Assembly (NCBI GenBank): GCA_037043455.1
Contig: JAWPHD010010311.1
Span: 1-64,000 of the forward strand
Length of the DNA: 64,000 nucleotides
Direction of reading: 5' to 3'
From: Cyrtodaria siliqua
Taxonomy: Eukaryota; Mollusca; Bivalvia; Adapedonta; Hiatellidae
Part shown: positions 48,560 through 59,159 of the stretch, one piece after another
Layout: every line of letters begins with the position of its first letter
Position numbering within the stretch: the first letter of the stretch is position 1
Translations under genes and position numbers: made by a program
The notes under the pieces: generated by a model
What the model saw: the letters and a program-made list of their open reading frames with translations, nothing else
Database searches by the model: none
What the model was told of the DNA's origin: nothing

Positions 48560-49690
48560 CCCCTCTACACTCAGTCACTACGCTTCCCTTTTCTCTTGTG
48601 AGATGACCGGACAACCTCGTGGGACTCCATGATTGCACCTTCTGAAACCCTGGAAAGGGGAGCTTGGTGCATGAAGGTTCGTCCCTCTGGTTTTCTGGCC
48701 GTACTTTAGACTGATGTTTTCTTTGGCTGCAACTGCTTTGGTTGTTCGGTACAATTCTAGATACATCCAGAGGGGCTTCTAATTATACGTTTTACAATAA
48801 GATATACGTGAATAGTTTTCTAATTTCTCTGGATGTGGACTTTATTGCTAGAGATTTCCTTTTGATGGGATGTACTTTTATTTACACTGTCTTGTCAATT
48901 TGAGCGCTGAAGACAGGATAATAGCGAGGTTGTGTACACTCAAAGGGAATGTAGCGGCACATCCTCACCGTCTTTATTATTGTGAGTTCTGAAAAACTTG
49001 AATAATAATGATCAAAATCGGATAATGAACAAAGAAGATATGATCATTTGAAGGTTCTGTTAAAACAGATATAAAAGCCACCCTTTTGAGTGCTATGACA
49101 TTACAGTTCTAAATGACTACATATGAATATTATAAATATGAAAATTAACTGATATATAGGAAAAATATTACACCAACTCTATGAACAATATGTTTACTTA
49201 ATCATATTAATGGCAATAATGCTTTATATGACAAGTAAATGATTTTGCATTCATTTGCACTGATTTTCTTTGCTTTTATCAATATTCAATATATGTTAAT
49301 TTGGAACTATCATATCATAGTTCTCAAAATGGCGGCTCCCATATCCGTGTTAGAACAACTTTCAAATGGTCATATCTTTATTGTTTATCATCCGATTTTG
49401 ATACTTATTTCACCTTTTCTCAAGTTGTTCAGTGGTTGTCTCAATATTAGAGCATGTTTGGCTGTGTCACTACATCCCTTTAATTTCGATTTAAGCTAGC
49501 CAATAGGCCATATTGCCTACTGACCGTTTCAAGTCGGTAACCCTGTATTCATCACTCTTTGTATTGAGCAATGTCCTTTTCATTGTGTAGTTAATTTGCT
49601 CTTTCTGTGTTTGTGCTACAGAGCGGATTTACTGCGCCATTGCGTTTGGATGCTGTGATTGCTACAGGACAATTGTTCTCATTTTCGTAA
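48560..49690 (+). repeat. Family X copy split by a TIR element
   Basis: 48560-48941 and 49482-49690 together match 24750-25320 continuously. The interruption is a separate element. It lies in intron 2 of pseudogene E, antisense to it. Confidence 0.8.
48942..49481. mobile_element. 540 bp TIR element
   Basis: The ends AAAGGGAATGTAGCGGCAC and GTCACTACATCCCTTT pair as ~19 bp imperfect inverted repeats. Its removal restores the family X sequence seen at 25140. No clear target-site duplication. The 86-codon ORF inside has no family match I can see. Confidence 0.75.
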
Positions 49691-51482
49691 TTACACAAAG
49701 TAATAACTTTTTTTGATGTTAAAAAAGCACCCCGAAATTTAACGATAACTGTACTTCTAAGAAATGTAACAATAACGATGGTAGACTGGAGTAAATATTT
49801 TCGGCATTTTTTTTATAATAACGTAGCAAGTATACTTGAACTGCATGCAACTAGATTCGTTATGGACATACTTGAAATTGAGGCTTGATCTCGCAAAAAG
49901 AGAAAGCCGAGAGTGGTAGAACTTATTCAAATATGCTTCATGAAAATGCCATCTCCTATCAAATATAACAGTACCCCTGTTGTCAACCCTGATATTTTTG
50001 TGATGAGCTTTTTGCTGAATGTGTTTGTAATGTACTTATTATATCACCTTGGCATTGTAATACTTGTTGGAGTGACTGTATTCTGTAAATGATACTCTTT
50101 CTGTTGGACTTATAAAATTTCCTTGGACATACACATAGGCAACTCCAGGGTATCTACTACCGTGCATAAATGATATTGTGAACATACCCATGCAACCTAA
50201 CGAATCAAACTATGAATTTAACAGGCCGATTATTTAAGAAAAATACCACAATGTGTTATCTGCCTTGAACAGTCACCTTTATAAATCAATTCCGCCATTC
50301 CAGGACACGTGTTTCTTCCCCATCTGACATACGGGGCACCAGAACCTATAGAGTATATCGTATTACATATATTTTATATTCTGGGTTGACAAATGTGGAT
50401 TAACAAACGGGGATTAGGGGTAAATACTGTAAAATCAAAGATTACAGTATTTATGAAAAGAGGTGGTTTATTAAAAAATGAATCTTGGAATTATAATGGA
50501 GAGAATAAAGTGGTAGTGTTTTTTTTAAACTATTTAGAAACAGTGTTTAATTATACTGGAACTTGTGCCCTGAACCAATAATAAATAACTTGAAAAGCTT
50601 TTAAAAAAACACTGCATGTTCTCTTAGCAAACTGTAGAATAATAAGACTGAAACCAAATATATCATATAACCTAATTTGACAAAATATCTAAAATGTTGA
50701 CACTCATAAAAACTATGTCAATGAGATAAGACAGACGTGTTTGAACATTAGCAAAGTTTATGGTAACGGTAGCCCTGCTGGAGTAGCTTCTTAGTTCTGC
50801 AAATATTGCGAATATCAAAGTCCTCAACACAACTACAAGCTGTAGAAATGCGAATAAGTGGAGAAACATAGACCCAATAAGAAGTAGCTCCTAGAACATC
50901 TAAGTGGGGGTAATTAACAATGTCAAAAATAAAATCATCTTTCTTGTATAGATTTTACTAATTTCACCATTTTCAATAGAGAGATGAAAAAATAAGAAAA
51001 GAAGCGACAGTATCAGAAATGATAGCTTTGTTGAGCTGATGTTTTTTCAGATGGATAGTAATAACCCTAGTAGATTCAATCTTTTTTTTGGTATATGTTT
51101 AGAAACAGGAGTAATCTTGGATGACGGTAGAAAAAACAAAATTTGAGCGTGTACACTCCTAGGCCAAATAGCATTTAATATTCTGGAGGTTTCAGGAGAA
51201 ATTTGTCATGGCGTCCAAAATAAGCTTCGGTGGCGATAGAGTTTGTTCAAAATGTTCTGCAATATTTACTGTTTTTAATAACAGCGACCACCTTGCACGA
51301 CGGGCGTTGATGAAAAAAACAAAAACCTGAAAGTGCTCTTACCAAGAAACATTGTGGCAATGTTTCATTTAAATCCGTAAAAAAAATAGATATGGGTTTC
51401 TTTTGGGAAATAGCTAACGACTGACGACAAACGATGGAGGACTTACCATTATATAAGCGCGTATCGTATATTAGAAATAAAA

Positions 51483-51510
51483 TGTGTGTGTGTGTGTGTG
51501 TGCGTGTGTG
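51483..51510 (+). repeat. (TG)n microsatellite
   Basis: About 13 dinucleotides with one TGCG interruption. Confidence 0.9.
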
Positions 51511-53683
51511 ACATTTATGTTTGATTTAATGTAATCTATTTTGATGATTTTTAAATATTAATTTTAACTGAGTGGTTAAATATAATGTAAAGTTGAAACA
51601 AATCTACACATAAACAAGTGAAATTTACAATTAAAACAGTTTGAATAATAGTTTAGATCTTAAGACTCTTACGCATTTAGAACTTGAGAATGTCGCAAAG
51701 AATATATTATTATGTTGGCTATAAACTGTATATATGTATTTTAATTTGATATTGTTGCATGTTTCTTTATTTCTTGTTTCAGTTTTACATTTAACATGAA
51801 TTTTATTTTATTATTGACATCTGCTTAATATGACATTTATTGTGCATTTCAACAATGATATGATCACGTGACTTTGTCAAGGTATATGGTTTTTCGCATT
51901 TAGGGGGCGGGCCCGAATGTATTGAATGGACATCGCTGTCACGTGATCTATCTTGTTTTGGGGAGAACTATTTTTTATTGAAGAAGGTAAGGCAGTTGAT
52001 TCTGAGAGCTAAAGTAGTAAACATGTAGTACGAAAACAAGAATTTAGCGCTTCGGCTCCGTGTATATAGGTTATAAATGTAGAACTGTAGATTGTAAACT
52101 GTAAATAATTAAAGATGGATAACACTATAATCTATTCTGAGTTAAGATAATTCCCGTGAAAACGACCATTTGGAAAGATACACGCAAACTTAGAGAGCCT
52201 TTATCAAGTACATGATGGTGAATTGCAAAATTAACAACGACATACAAAAGCAGATTAAAAAAGTGAAATAAAACAGAATAAAATAACGACAATCTTATAA
52301 CATAATTATGTATGTTAATATAATACAGTACCATGGGCGGTATTTCTCTGCGCTGCGTCCAATGTTGACACATGTGCCTTAAGATCATATGATTGCCATT
52401 CTTTAGATTTTGTATCTCGGTGTTTTACATGTCTGCATGTTTGCTAGCATTGATCCTGTAAGATTCGAAATCTGACCTCAAGTGTCGTAGTTCTCGGGCC
52501 ATGTCTTCGTCGCTGTGAAGCACCAACCGTTTCTCGTCTCTCATCATCTGCACCACGTGACTTACAAACATCGATAGCAAAAAGAAATAAGCACAAACAA
52601 ATAGTTCTAACCGAAAAATAAGCAGTCATCATTCCAGTGTGGATAGTTTAAATTATATGTAATTGCATAGTATAAAATAGTTCAGTTCAATACGCGTTAC
52701 TGATAAGCGATATTCTGAATAAGGGTTTCCTGCTAAAGTCTATCGGTGAACTCTGCTCATTGAGAGGAGATAAGCGTACATACTGAAAAGGTACCTTGGT
52801 AATATTCAGAAAATCATTATTTTGAGTTAACAATATCTGTGTGTAATTATTTAACAATAGTTTTCCCTCTTATCTCGCATATTCAAAAATACCAATTTCC
52901 CCCGTTTTATATTTCACCAGTTTCTCTATCATTCGTTGAAACCAAATACACAGACTGCGACGACCTGAGTGACAGATGTTTGGAAAGTTATGTCGGCGTC
53001 CGTAGCTGTATACTGCCATAAGTATTCAAAAGCATAATAAAGAGTAGCTCTACGACCGGTTTCAGTATAATTTGACTGGGTGGGGTATTATGGCAGGCGT
53101 GGTTTTCCAGGGTGGCAGCACAGTACAGTTGAGCACTGAGCTTATTGCTACACGTAGACATTGATATTAATAAAACAATGTTAAAATCGACGTTAAACTC
53201 AAAAGAGCAAAAGGAAATTGGTCCTAAATATACCAAATCAATGTAATATCTCGATACATCCTATTATGTTCTTGAATTGTGAGCGTCGTCTTATAAACAG
53301 TTCAGATGAGATATTGGGGAAATAATACTTTTCATGCTCGACAACCTGGTTTTAGAGCAAATATTCTTGTTAGACCGCCTTTATTAGACGACTGGGTTGT
53401 AGCCATAAACAACAATTATAATATTTGATGTTCGTGCTTTTATTTCTGGACCAGCTAAGACGTTCGAGATAGTTGATGCACAGTTGTGCAGTATTACATA
53501 TGCAGAACATATTAATTGAATCATATAACAAAGCCTTTATCGTATTAAGTAAGAGAATTCAAATTGTGGAGTTGTACCAATAATGTCTTTTCACATTTGA
53601 CAATAGAGTTAAGATGAACATTTCATTTATTTCGAAAGTATTAGAAGACATTCTATGTCAACATTTAAAATATATCATACAAC

Positions 53684-53830
53684 CAAATGACGTCATCATA
53701 CAGCCTAACGACGTCATCATACAACCAAACGACGTCATCATACAGCCAAACGACGTCATTATACAACCAAACGACGTCATCATACAGTCAAACGACGTCA
53801 TCATACAGACAAACGACGTCATCATACAAC
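53684..53830 (+). repeat. 21 bp tandem repeat with CRE-like core
   Basis: Seven units of 'gacgtcatcatacaaccaaac'. In one frame they give repeated IQPNDVI, in frame because 21 is a multiple of 3. Each unit carries GACGTCAT, close to the TGACGTCA CRE palindrome. The 82-codon frame around it has no other support. Confidence 0.9.
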
Positions 53831-53869
53831 AAACAACGCTGATTTCAACGGTTTGGAATTAGTCTAGTA

Positions 53870-54940
53870 AATATATGAAAATATGGGACGAACCCAGGAC
53901 AAATTAGTACACAATTGAAACCAACTTTTTTCCAAAGGGAAAACCACACAGAATGAGGAAATTAAAGTAGACAAAAATTAAGGTTTCTGAGAAAAAACGA
54001 TATAAATGTGTCACCTTTGTCATGCTTTAAAAAAAATAATCCCGGATAATAACACATTAGGTTATTTTTTATCATGTTTGTTAGTTTTCTGGCATACCGT
54101 TAACAAATTTACTTTAAAATAACAACATATTATGAAGTAAATTGCACTTTAATGTTTTAACATATACCTAAAATCGCCATAAAATGTCTTAAACGATTTT
54201 CGATTACCCCACCCACCGCAAAAAAGTATAACCCTACAGATATCATAATTTAAACTTATCATATTGTTTCAATGTTCTACTATGTTGTTTTGTCCGAAAA
54301 AGTGTAAAGTTTTAAAGAATTATCTATATTTACCGATGCTGATGTACTATTTATAGCCATCCATGATTATGCATATCATAATAAAAGCCACAATTGTGTT
54401 CACTGTCCTTATATAACGATCTGGTAAACCTCTTGCTTAATAAATGTTTACACATTTCAAGCTAAAAACCGTATCCCATTCATCTGAATATTTTTATTTG
54501 CATATGTTTCATTGTACAGAAGAAATTCATATCCATATTTATTATATTGTTATTATATTATATAGTTATTCATATTCAGAAGTTTCTATCTGCATTTTAG
54601 AATTCAGACAGCTGATTCCACTTCATTCATCACACATTATTGAACAATCCAAACCGTGTCTTTTGCATGTACAACGACTAGTATGACAGTCAGTTATGCA
54701 CTTGCATATGATAACCTACAAGAGTCTGTCAGCAGCTGGTGTTTCCTTCTCTGTTTGCAATACTAAGTTTCCCCTTTGAAATCGTTCAATCCCACTCCAG
54801 AGGATCGATATCAGTATTCCCTTTCCAAACCTGTTAGATGTGAGTGGAAGTTTTATTTTATTGAGTAACATAATTATCACTGACGGCAACCTTCTGGAAG
54901 GGTTTAGTAAATCTAAGGGAATCTAACGTTCTTGAATATT
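53870..54940. other. Non-coding stretch
   Basis: AT-rich sequence; no exon, RNA gene or repeat recognised. Confidence 0.5.
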
Positions 54941-54949
54941 CCAAGATTT

Positions 54950-56600
54950 TTAAAAAAAAATAAGAAGATCTGTATCATCGCCAATCACAATGGTATGTTG
55001 TACTACTGCACACTCTACAGCTGTTGTAACAATGTGCGGATCATCATCGCTGTCTTCATTTTTTGTTTCCGTTTCATGTGACACTAAGTGCTCACTAAAC
55101 ATGTGAATGAAATGATGATTGTAGAATTCTTTAGAAACATTTTTGTTCATATCCATAGTTATATTTGCTTTGAAATTCACAGTAATTCCAACAATATCCT
55201 TTTTTTTTCGCAAATGTGCAGTATGTTGTGTTGAAAAAAAGACCGGATCTTCATCAAACACTAGTACCGTTACAACATGCTTTCCAACAGTCTTGTCATT
55301 AAAGTACATATAATCATTTGATACGTTAAACCGCGAATCTATGGTATTCTCTGAAGAAGTTACGCACCAGCTTAGACATAGTTTGATTGATGGGTACCTC
55401 CCGTAACTGCTAGCTTGCCATCAAAATTGAACATTGCATAAGCAAATTGAGGCTTATTTACAACCCGAATCAAACCGTCTGTAACAAGTAGAAAAGGTGG
55501 ATGCGTGCATAACTTATACATGAAAAGGGAAGCTAGCTCTTCTCGACTTATCCTGTCTCTTGCAGCGTTGAAACAAAAACTGTGGATCAGCTGAATGCAC
55601 TTCACATCTATTTTTACAGATACTTTTGTGTCAAGAGTCGCGTAACACCTCTCGCGCCTCCTAGCACCGGTTAAGCGAAATTCTACTTTAAAACAACACC
55701 GAATGAGCTTGATGATCCCAAAGGACCAGTAAATAATAACACTACTGATTTAGTTGTCGGGGCGACCTTTTACGGCCGCCACACAGAACTAAACAAACGC
55801 TAGTGTGAACGTCAATAAATACTGGAAAGGTGATCCTTTGGTGATCCTTTGGAAGCAACAAACACAAACAGGGGAGAAAAGTAACAGACTCGCTTGTATT
55901 GAGTCAGCACATGAGAGGTAATTATAAGATGCAACACCTCTCACGCCTATACGAATGACATTTAAAATTTCGTCATCCGTTACGCCGCTTGAAATGCTTC
56001 GTATCATATCCATCGAAGGGCGTTCTTGCTGCGACATTTTTGCATATACTTTTTCATATCAATATCATCCCTGTGTTTTCTCGACTTACTGTTCTCTTTG
56101 TGCTGTTCACTCGAAGTAAAGGTCACACTAGTGAATTCCTGCATATCTTCATTGGTACATGTTCCTGCTCAAGCTGTCCAAGTTTAGGGAAGTCAGACAG
56201 ACCTTTGTAGTTCTGCAATTCCCCTTTCCCTTGTTAGGCCACCCACTGTATTTGCTCATGAGCATTTGCTTTATCACAAGATCGGTCGACAGAACTGCCC
56301 AATAACGATCACTTACACGCACTACATGAAAACCTTCCATCAAATGGGTGTACATTTCGTGATAGTCATTTTCTAACTGAGACATGTTTTGAAAGTATGA
56401 ATATGCAGCCTTTATGTAGAGATTGACCAGCAGCCGCCAACTATGGCAACATTCTTGACACAGATTAGAGATGAAGGACCCATGAGCTCTGCTTTAATAA
56501 ATGTACGTAATCTTTGCACCATGTCCATATATTGTAGCCAGAGTTTTGAGGTTCTAGAGTTTGAAGCAGAGGATTTATTTTGGCTGTTTGGCATTCACCT
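54950..56600 (-). pseudogene. Decayed multicopy invertebrate ORF with a DDTDLL (nuclease-like) motif
   Basis: Minus-strand fragments in order: RTSKLWLQYMDMVQRLRTFIKAE (56560-56490); YHEMYTHLMEGFHVVRVSDRYWAVLSTDLVIKQ (about 56365-56265); FCFNAARDRISREELASLFMYKL (about 55575-55510); FNFDGKLAV (55430); HTAHLRKKKDIVGITVNFKA (about 55225); and VIGDDTDLLIF (54975). From memory this order matches an uncharacterised protein type, repeated many times in marine invertebrate genomes, whose C-terminal half resembles PIN/FEN-type nucleases. Frames change several times and a GGATCC repeat interrupts it (55620-55950). I am fairly sure of homology to such copies and unsure of the biochemical role. Confidence 0.55.
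55620..55950 (+). repeat. GGATCC repeat inserted in the decayed ORF
   Basis: Part of one unit ('cacctctcgcgcctcctagcacc' to 'cgctagtgtgaacgtc') followed by the start of the next ('aataaatactggaaagg..'), with 'gtgatcctttg' duplicated. Confidence 0.8.
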
Positions 56601-57039
56601 GATCATAAACTTAAAGTGATCGGACATCTTGACTACCTTTATTTCCTTCTAAAAGTTCAATCAAAAGATTGATCAACTTGTTTGCTTCCTGACTTCCCGT
56701 TTCAGTTTCATGATTTATATCTGATAGATTCATCAAAACATTCTTTTGACATGATAGTTTAAGGTTCCATTTCAGATTCCATTTCAAGCATTTGAATTGG
56801 TAGCGGAACGTCTTATATACTGAACATTATAAATGAATGGAGAACGACTTCTACTACAAGCAAGTGCCAAAGTGTATATGTATTTATTAATCACCGCTGT
56901 AGTGCACTGGGCATTTTAGTGAGCAGACCTCGGTTTTAAATCCGAAAGACTGGTCAGGTGCGAAATTCTTTTCAAGTATTTAGAAAATTAATCCAAATTC
57001 GGTCCAGGCTGGGATAGAACACATGACCCCTGGATTACT

Positions 57040-57440
57040 AAAATAAATATAAAGGCCGGACAGGAAATGCAGCTTTCACGGTAAACCTAAAAAACATGCA
57101 AAAGGACAAACATGAATGGCGATGTCAACAAAGAACAAAGGCATATGACGCCGCAAACACAAAAAGGGTTGACAATAGGGCTACCGCCTTCGAACGTTCT
57201 TTTGCAAAAATCGAGGTACTAACCATTACTCAACTGTGACACCTAAGTGCATACGAATGGCTATTGATATGGCTTCTCCGCTAAGTCGTTCTGCGTCATA
57301 GAATCATAAAGAACAATAGAAATATATTCAGGATTCCTATGTATGTTTCCCTTTCCCTGGGGCGGCTCTAAATAACCTTTAATGTGTTGATGAGCAGTTA
57401 AACAACATGCAATTTTATAGCGTATTTTGTGTTTAAATAA
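57040..57440 (-). repeat. Family X fragment and 'ggggcggctctaaataacct' repeat
   Basis: 57040-57220 matches 1-150. 57340-57415 ('cctggggcggctctaaataacctt..gttgatgagcagttaaac') matches 15520-15580. Non-coding. Confidence 0.65.
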
Positions 57441-57984
57441 ATGTAACCATTGCGTTAAATATCTTCAGTTTCCCAGTAATATTTCGCAATAATCAAAGAC
57501 CAATGTATTGTAGAATCATTCTAAAGGAAAGACTCTTTAATTAATAAATACGTGTGTTATAAGATTCGTAAATTCATTCTAATTTGAACCAGTGTGTCGT
57601 TTAGATATGTTCTAAACTAAGTTCATTGATTGAAAACAGAGAGACATCATATACATGTTTATCAGATTGATATATATTTATATTTACAAAACGAAAGGTA
57701 TAGAAGTTGTATAGTATTCGGACATGTCCTTTAGACGAAATGTGATTTACAAAATAAACCAACTATAAGAGCTTCGATTTTGTTCTATTTTCTATTTGAG
57801 ATCAAACTGTGTCTATACATTCAGAAACAATCATAACATTTTCTGTTGCAATTAGTCCTGGGTAAAAGTTCATATTTACTAGACTAAATGCACTATATGA
57901 TTTTAAGTTGTACCTCTTTGTCCATTTATAGGCAGCTACAATAATACATGTTACTTCTGAGGGTTCTTGGGGGTTAGATCTAGA

Positions 57985-58080
57985 TCTATGTGATAAATAG
58001 AATTTTACCTTCGTGCTCATTTAATATTAAATTTATTAAACTCGTTGGATAAAATTATTTGATGCGAGTCATGATCCTCT
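57985..58080 (-). repeat. Half copy of the palindrome-headed repeat
   Basis: 'tatgtgataaatagaat' then 'ttaatattaaatttattaaactcgttggataaaat' and 'atgcgagtcatgatcctct' correspond, in reverse, to one arm of the 993/4787 elements. Confidence 0.65.
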
Positions 58081-58580
58081 ATTTGAAAAGGAGTGCCTAA
58101 TTATCATGATATGTTTATAAAAAGCGGCCTCAGTGTCGGCAGTACCGCATCTTCGGATACCCGCGGATACTCTCGCTTTCATATGAATGGAGTGATAACG
58201 TAATCAATCGAACGTGGAATCCGACGATGGTATTGTCGTAACCAGATAAACCTGGTAAGCATATTTATTGTTTAGATTAACTCCATTACCAGAATAACCG
58301 TGTTTAGAAAAGCATTTAGCGTTACTCCTGTAAAGCTGGGCAATTTAGTGTAGGTGTAAAACATGATAATAATGATAAGGAATATTACTACTGGAAATGA
58401 ATATCATGTGCTCAGTCCGATTTAAATTGCAACACATATTCATTTTCCTATTACCATTTGGGAAATTCTCATTTGGGGAATGTCTAAACGACAGTTTACT
58501 ATTTTGCCAAATGGGTCCGAATAAACAAGATAAGTAATTGAGTTCACCATCTCCTATCCCACCCACTTTTCCTATTACGC

Positions 58581-59105
58581 CTAAATGCAATTAACACTGA
58601 AAGAGTGATTATCTGTTATCATATACAACCTGTAGCATACCAAAAAAATATCAATACAAATATCACAAAATCTCAATAAAGTGAGATAACTAAACAATAT
58701 TAACCTACCGACATCTATTTTCAAATAAAAAGAGACACACCAGCAAACACCAATCTTCATACCAGTGTCTCCAATAACATTGACATGAGTGTTAGTATAT
58801 CCACTCCATCCAATTAAGCGAGATAACTTAAAAGTATAAACATAAAGTAAGCCTGTCAATATGCTATATGCACATATTGTCTAAGTTGATATTTTCTGTT
58901 ACAAACAATAGCGACTAATTTTGAATACAATTTATTGTTCAAGTAGGTGGGGCAAACTGCGCACGCATTTAATGTCTCAATATAAAATGGCTATTCCGTG
59001 GTATGAAAATAAATTGACGATATTTATCTTGCTTGCATTTATTTATCATTACCAACCTCACAAGGTATGTTATTGATGATACTATAACAACGGGAAAATA
59101 ATGTT
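58581..59105 (-). repeat. Dispersed repeat, copy matching 12229-12660
   Basis: Shares 'ggctattccg', 'gaaaataaattgacgatatttatcttgcttgc' and 'actataacaacgggaaa' with 12539-12650. Confidence 0.7.
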
Positions 59106-59159
59106 AATAATGTAAATATAAGCATTTTCTGCGTTTATGCGGCTCTGAACACCGGTAGT

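Larger units (their letters stand above)
46911..52632 (-). pseudogene. Pseudogene E: short-chain collagen C4-like family
   Basis: Minus-strand exons: exon 1 is 52632..52347, exon 2 is 50345..50277 (intact, PYVRWGRNTCPGMAELIYK), exon 3a is 48286..48008 and exon 3b is 47109..46911. Exon 1 is frameshifted near GADDERRE (about 52545) and has an in-frame TAA after KHADM. Its donor, GGGTAATA in A, reads AGAAATA here, so GT is lost. Exon 3 loses one T at DHA-FEY (about 48130) and is interrupted by 898 bp after QEYT. Two cysteines of the domain are replaced (PCAVC to PRAVC, CVVCSK to CVVYSK). Upstream, GATAAG at 52702 is kept. Non-functional in my reading, although exon 2 and most of exon 3 remain well conserved. 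Confidence 0.82.

Noticed and set aside
49239..49499. A MAAPISVL exon like the MEAPIPVF start of gene B
   Set aside because: The likeness ends after eight residues and the ORF lies in a TIR element inserted in a family X repeat.
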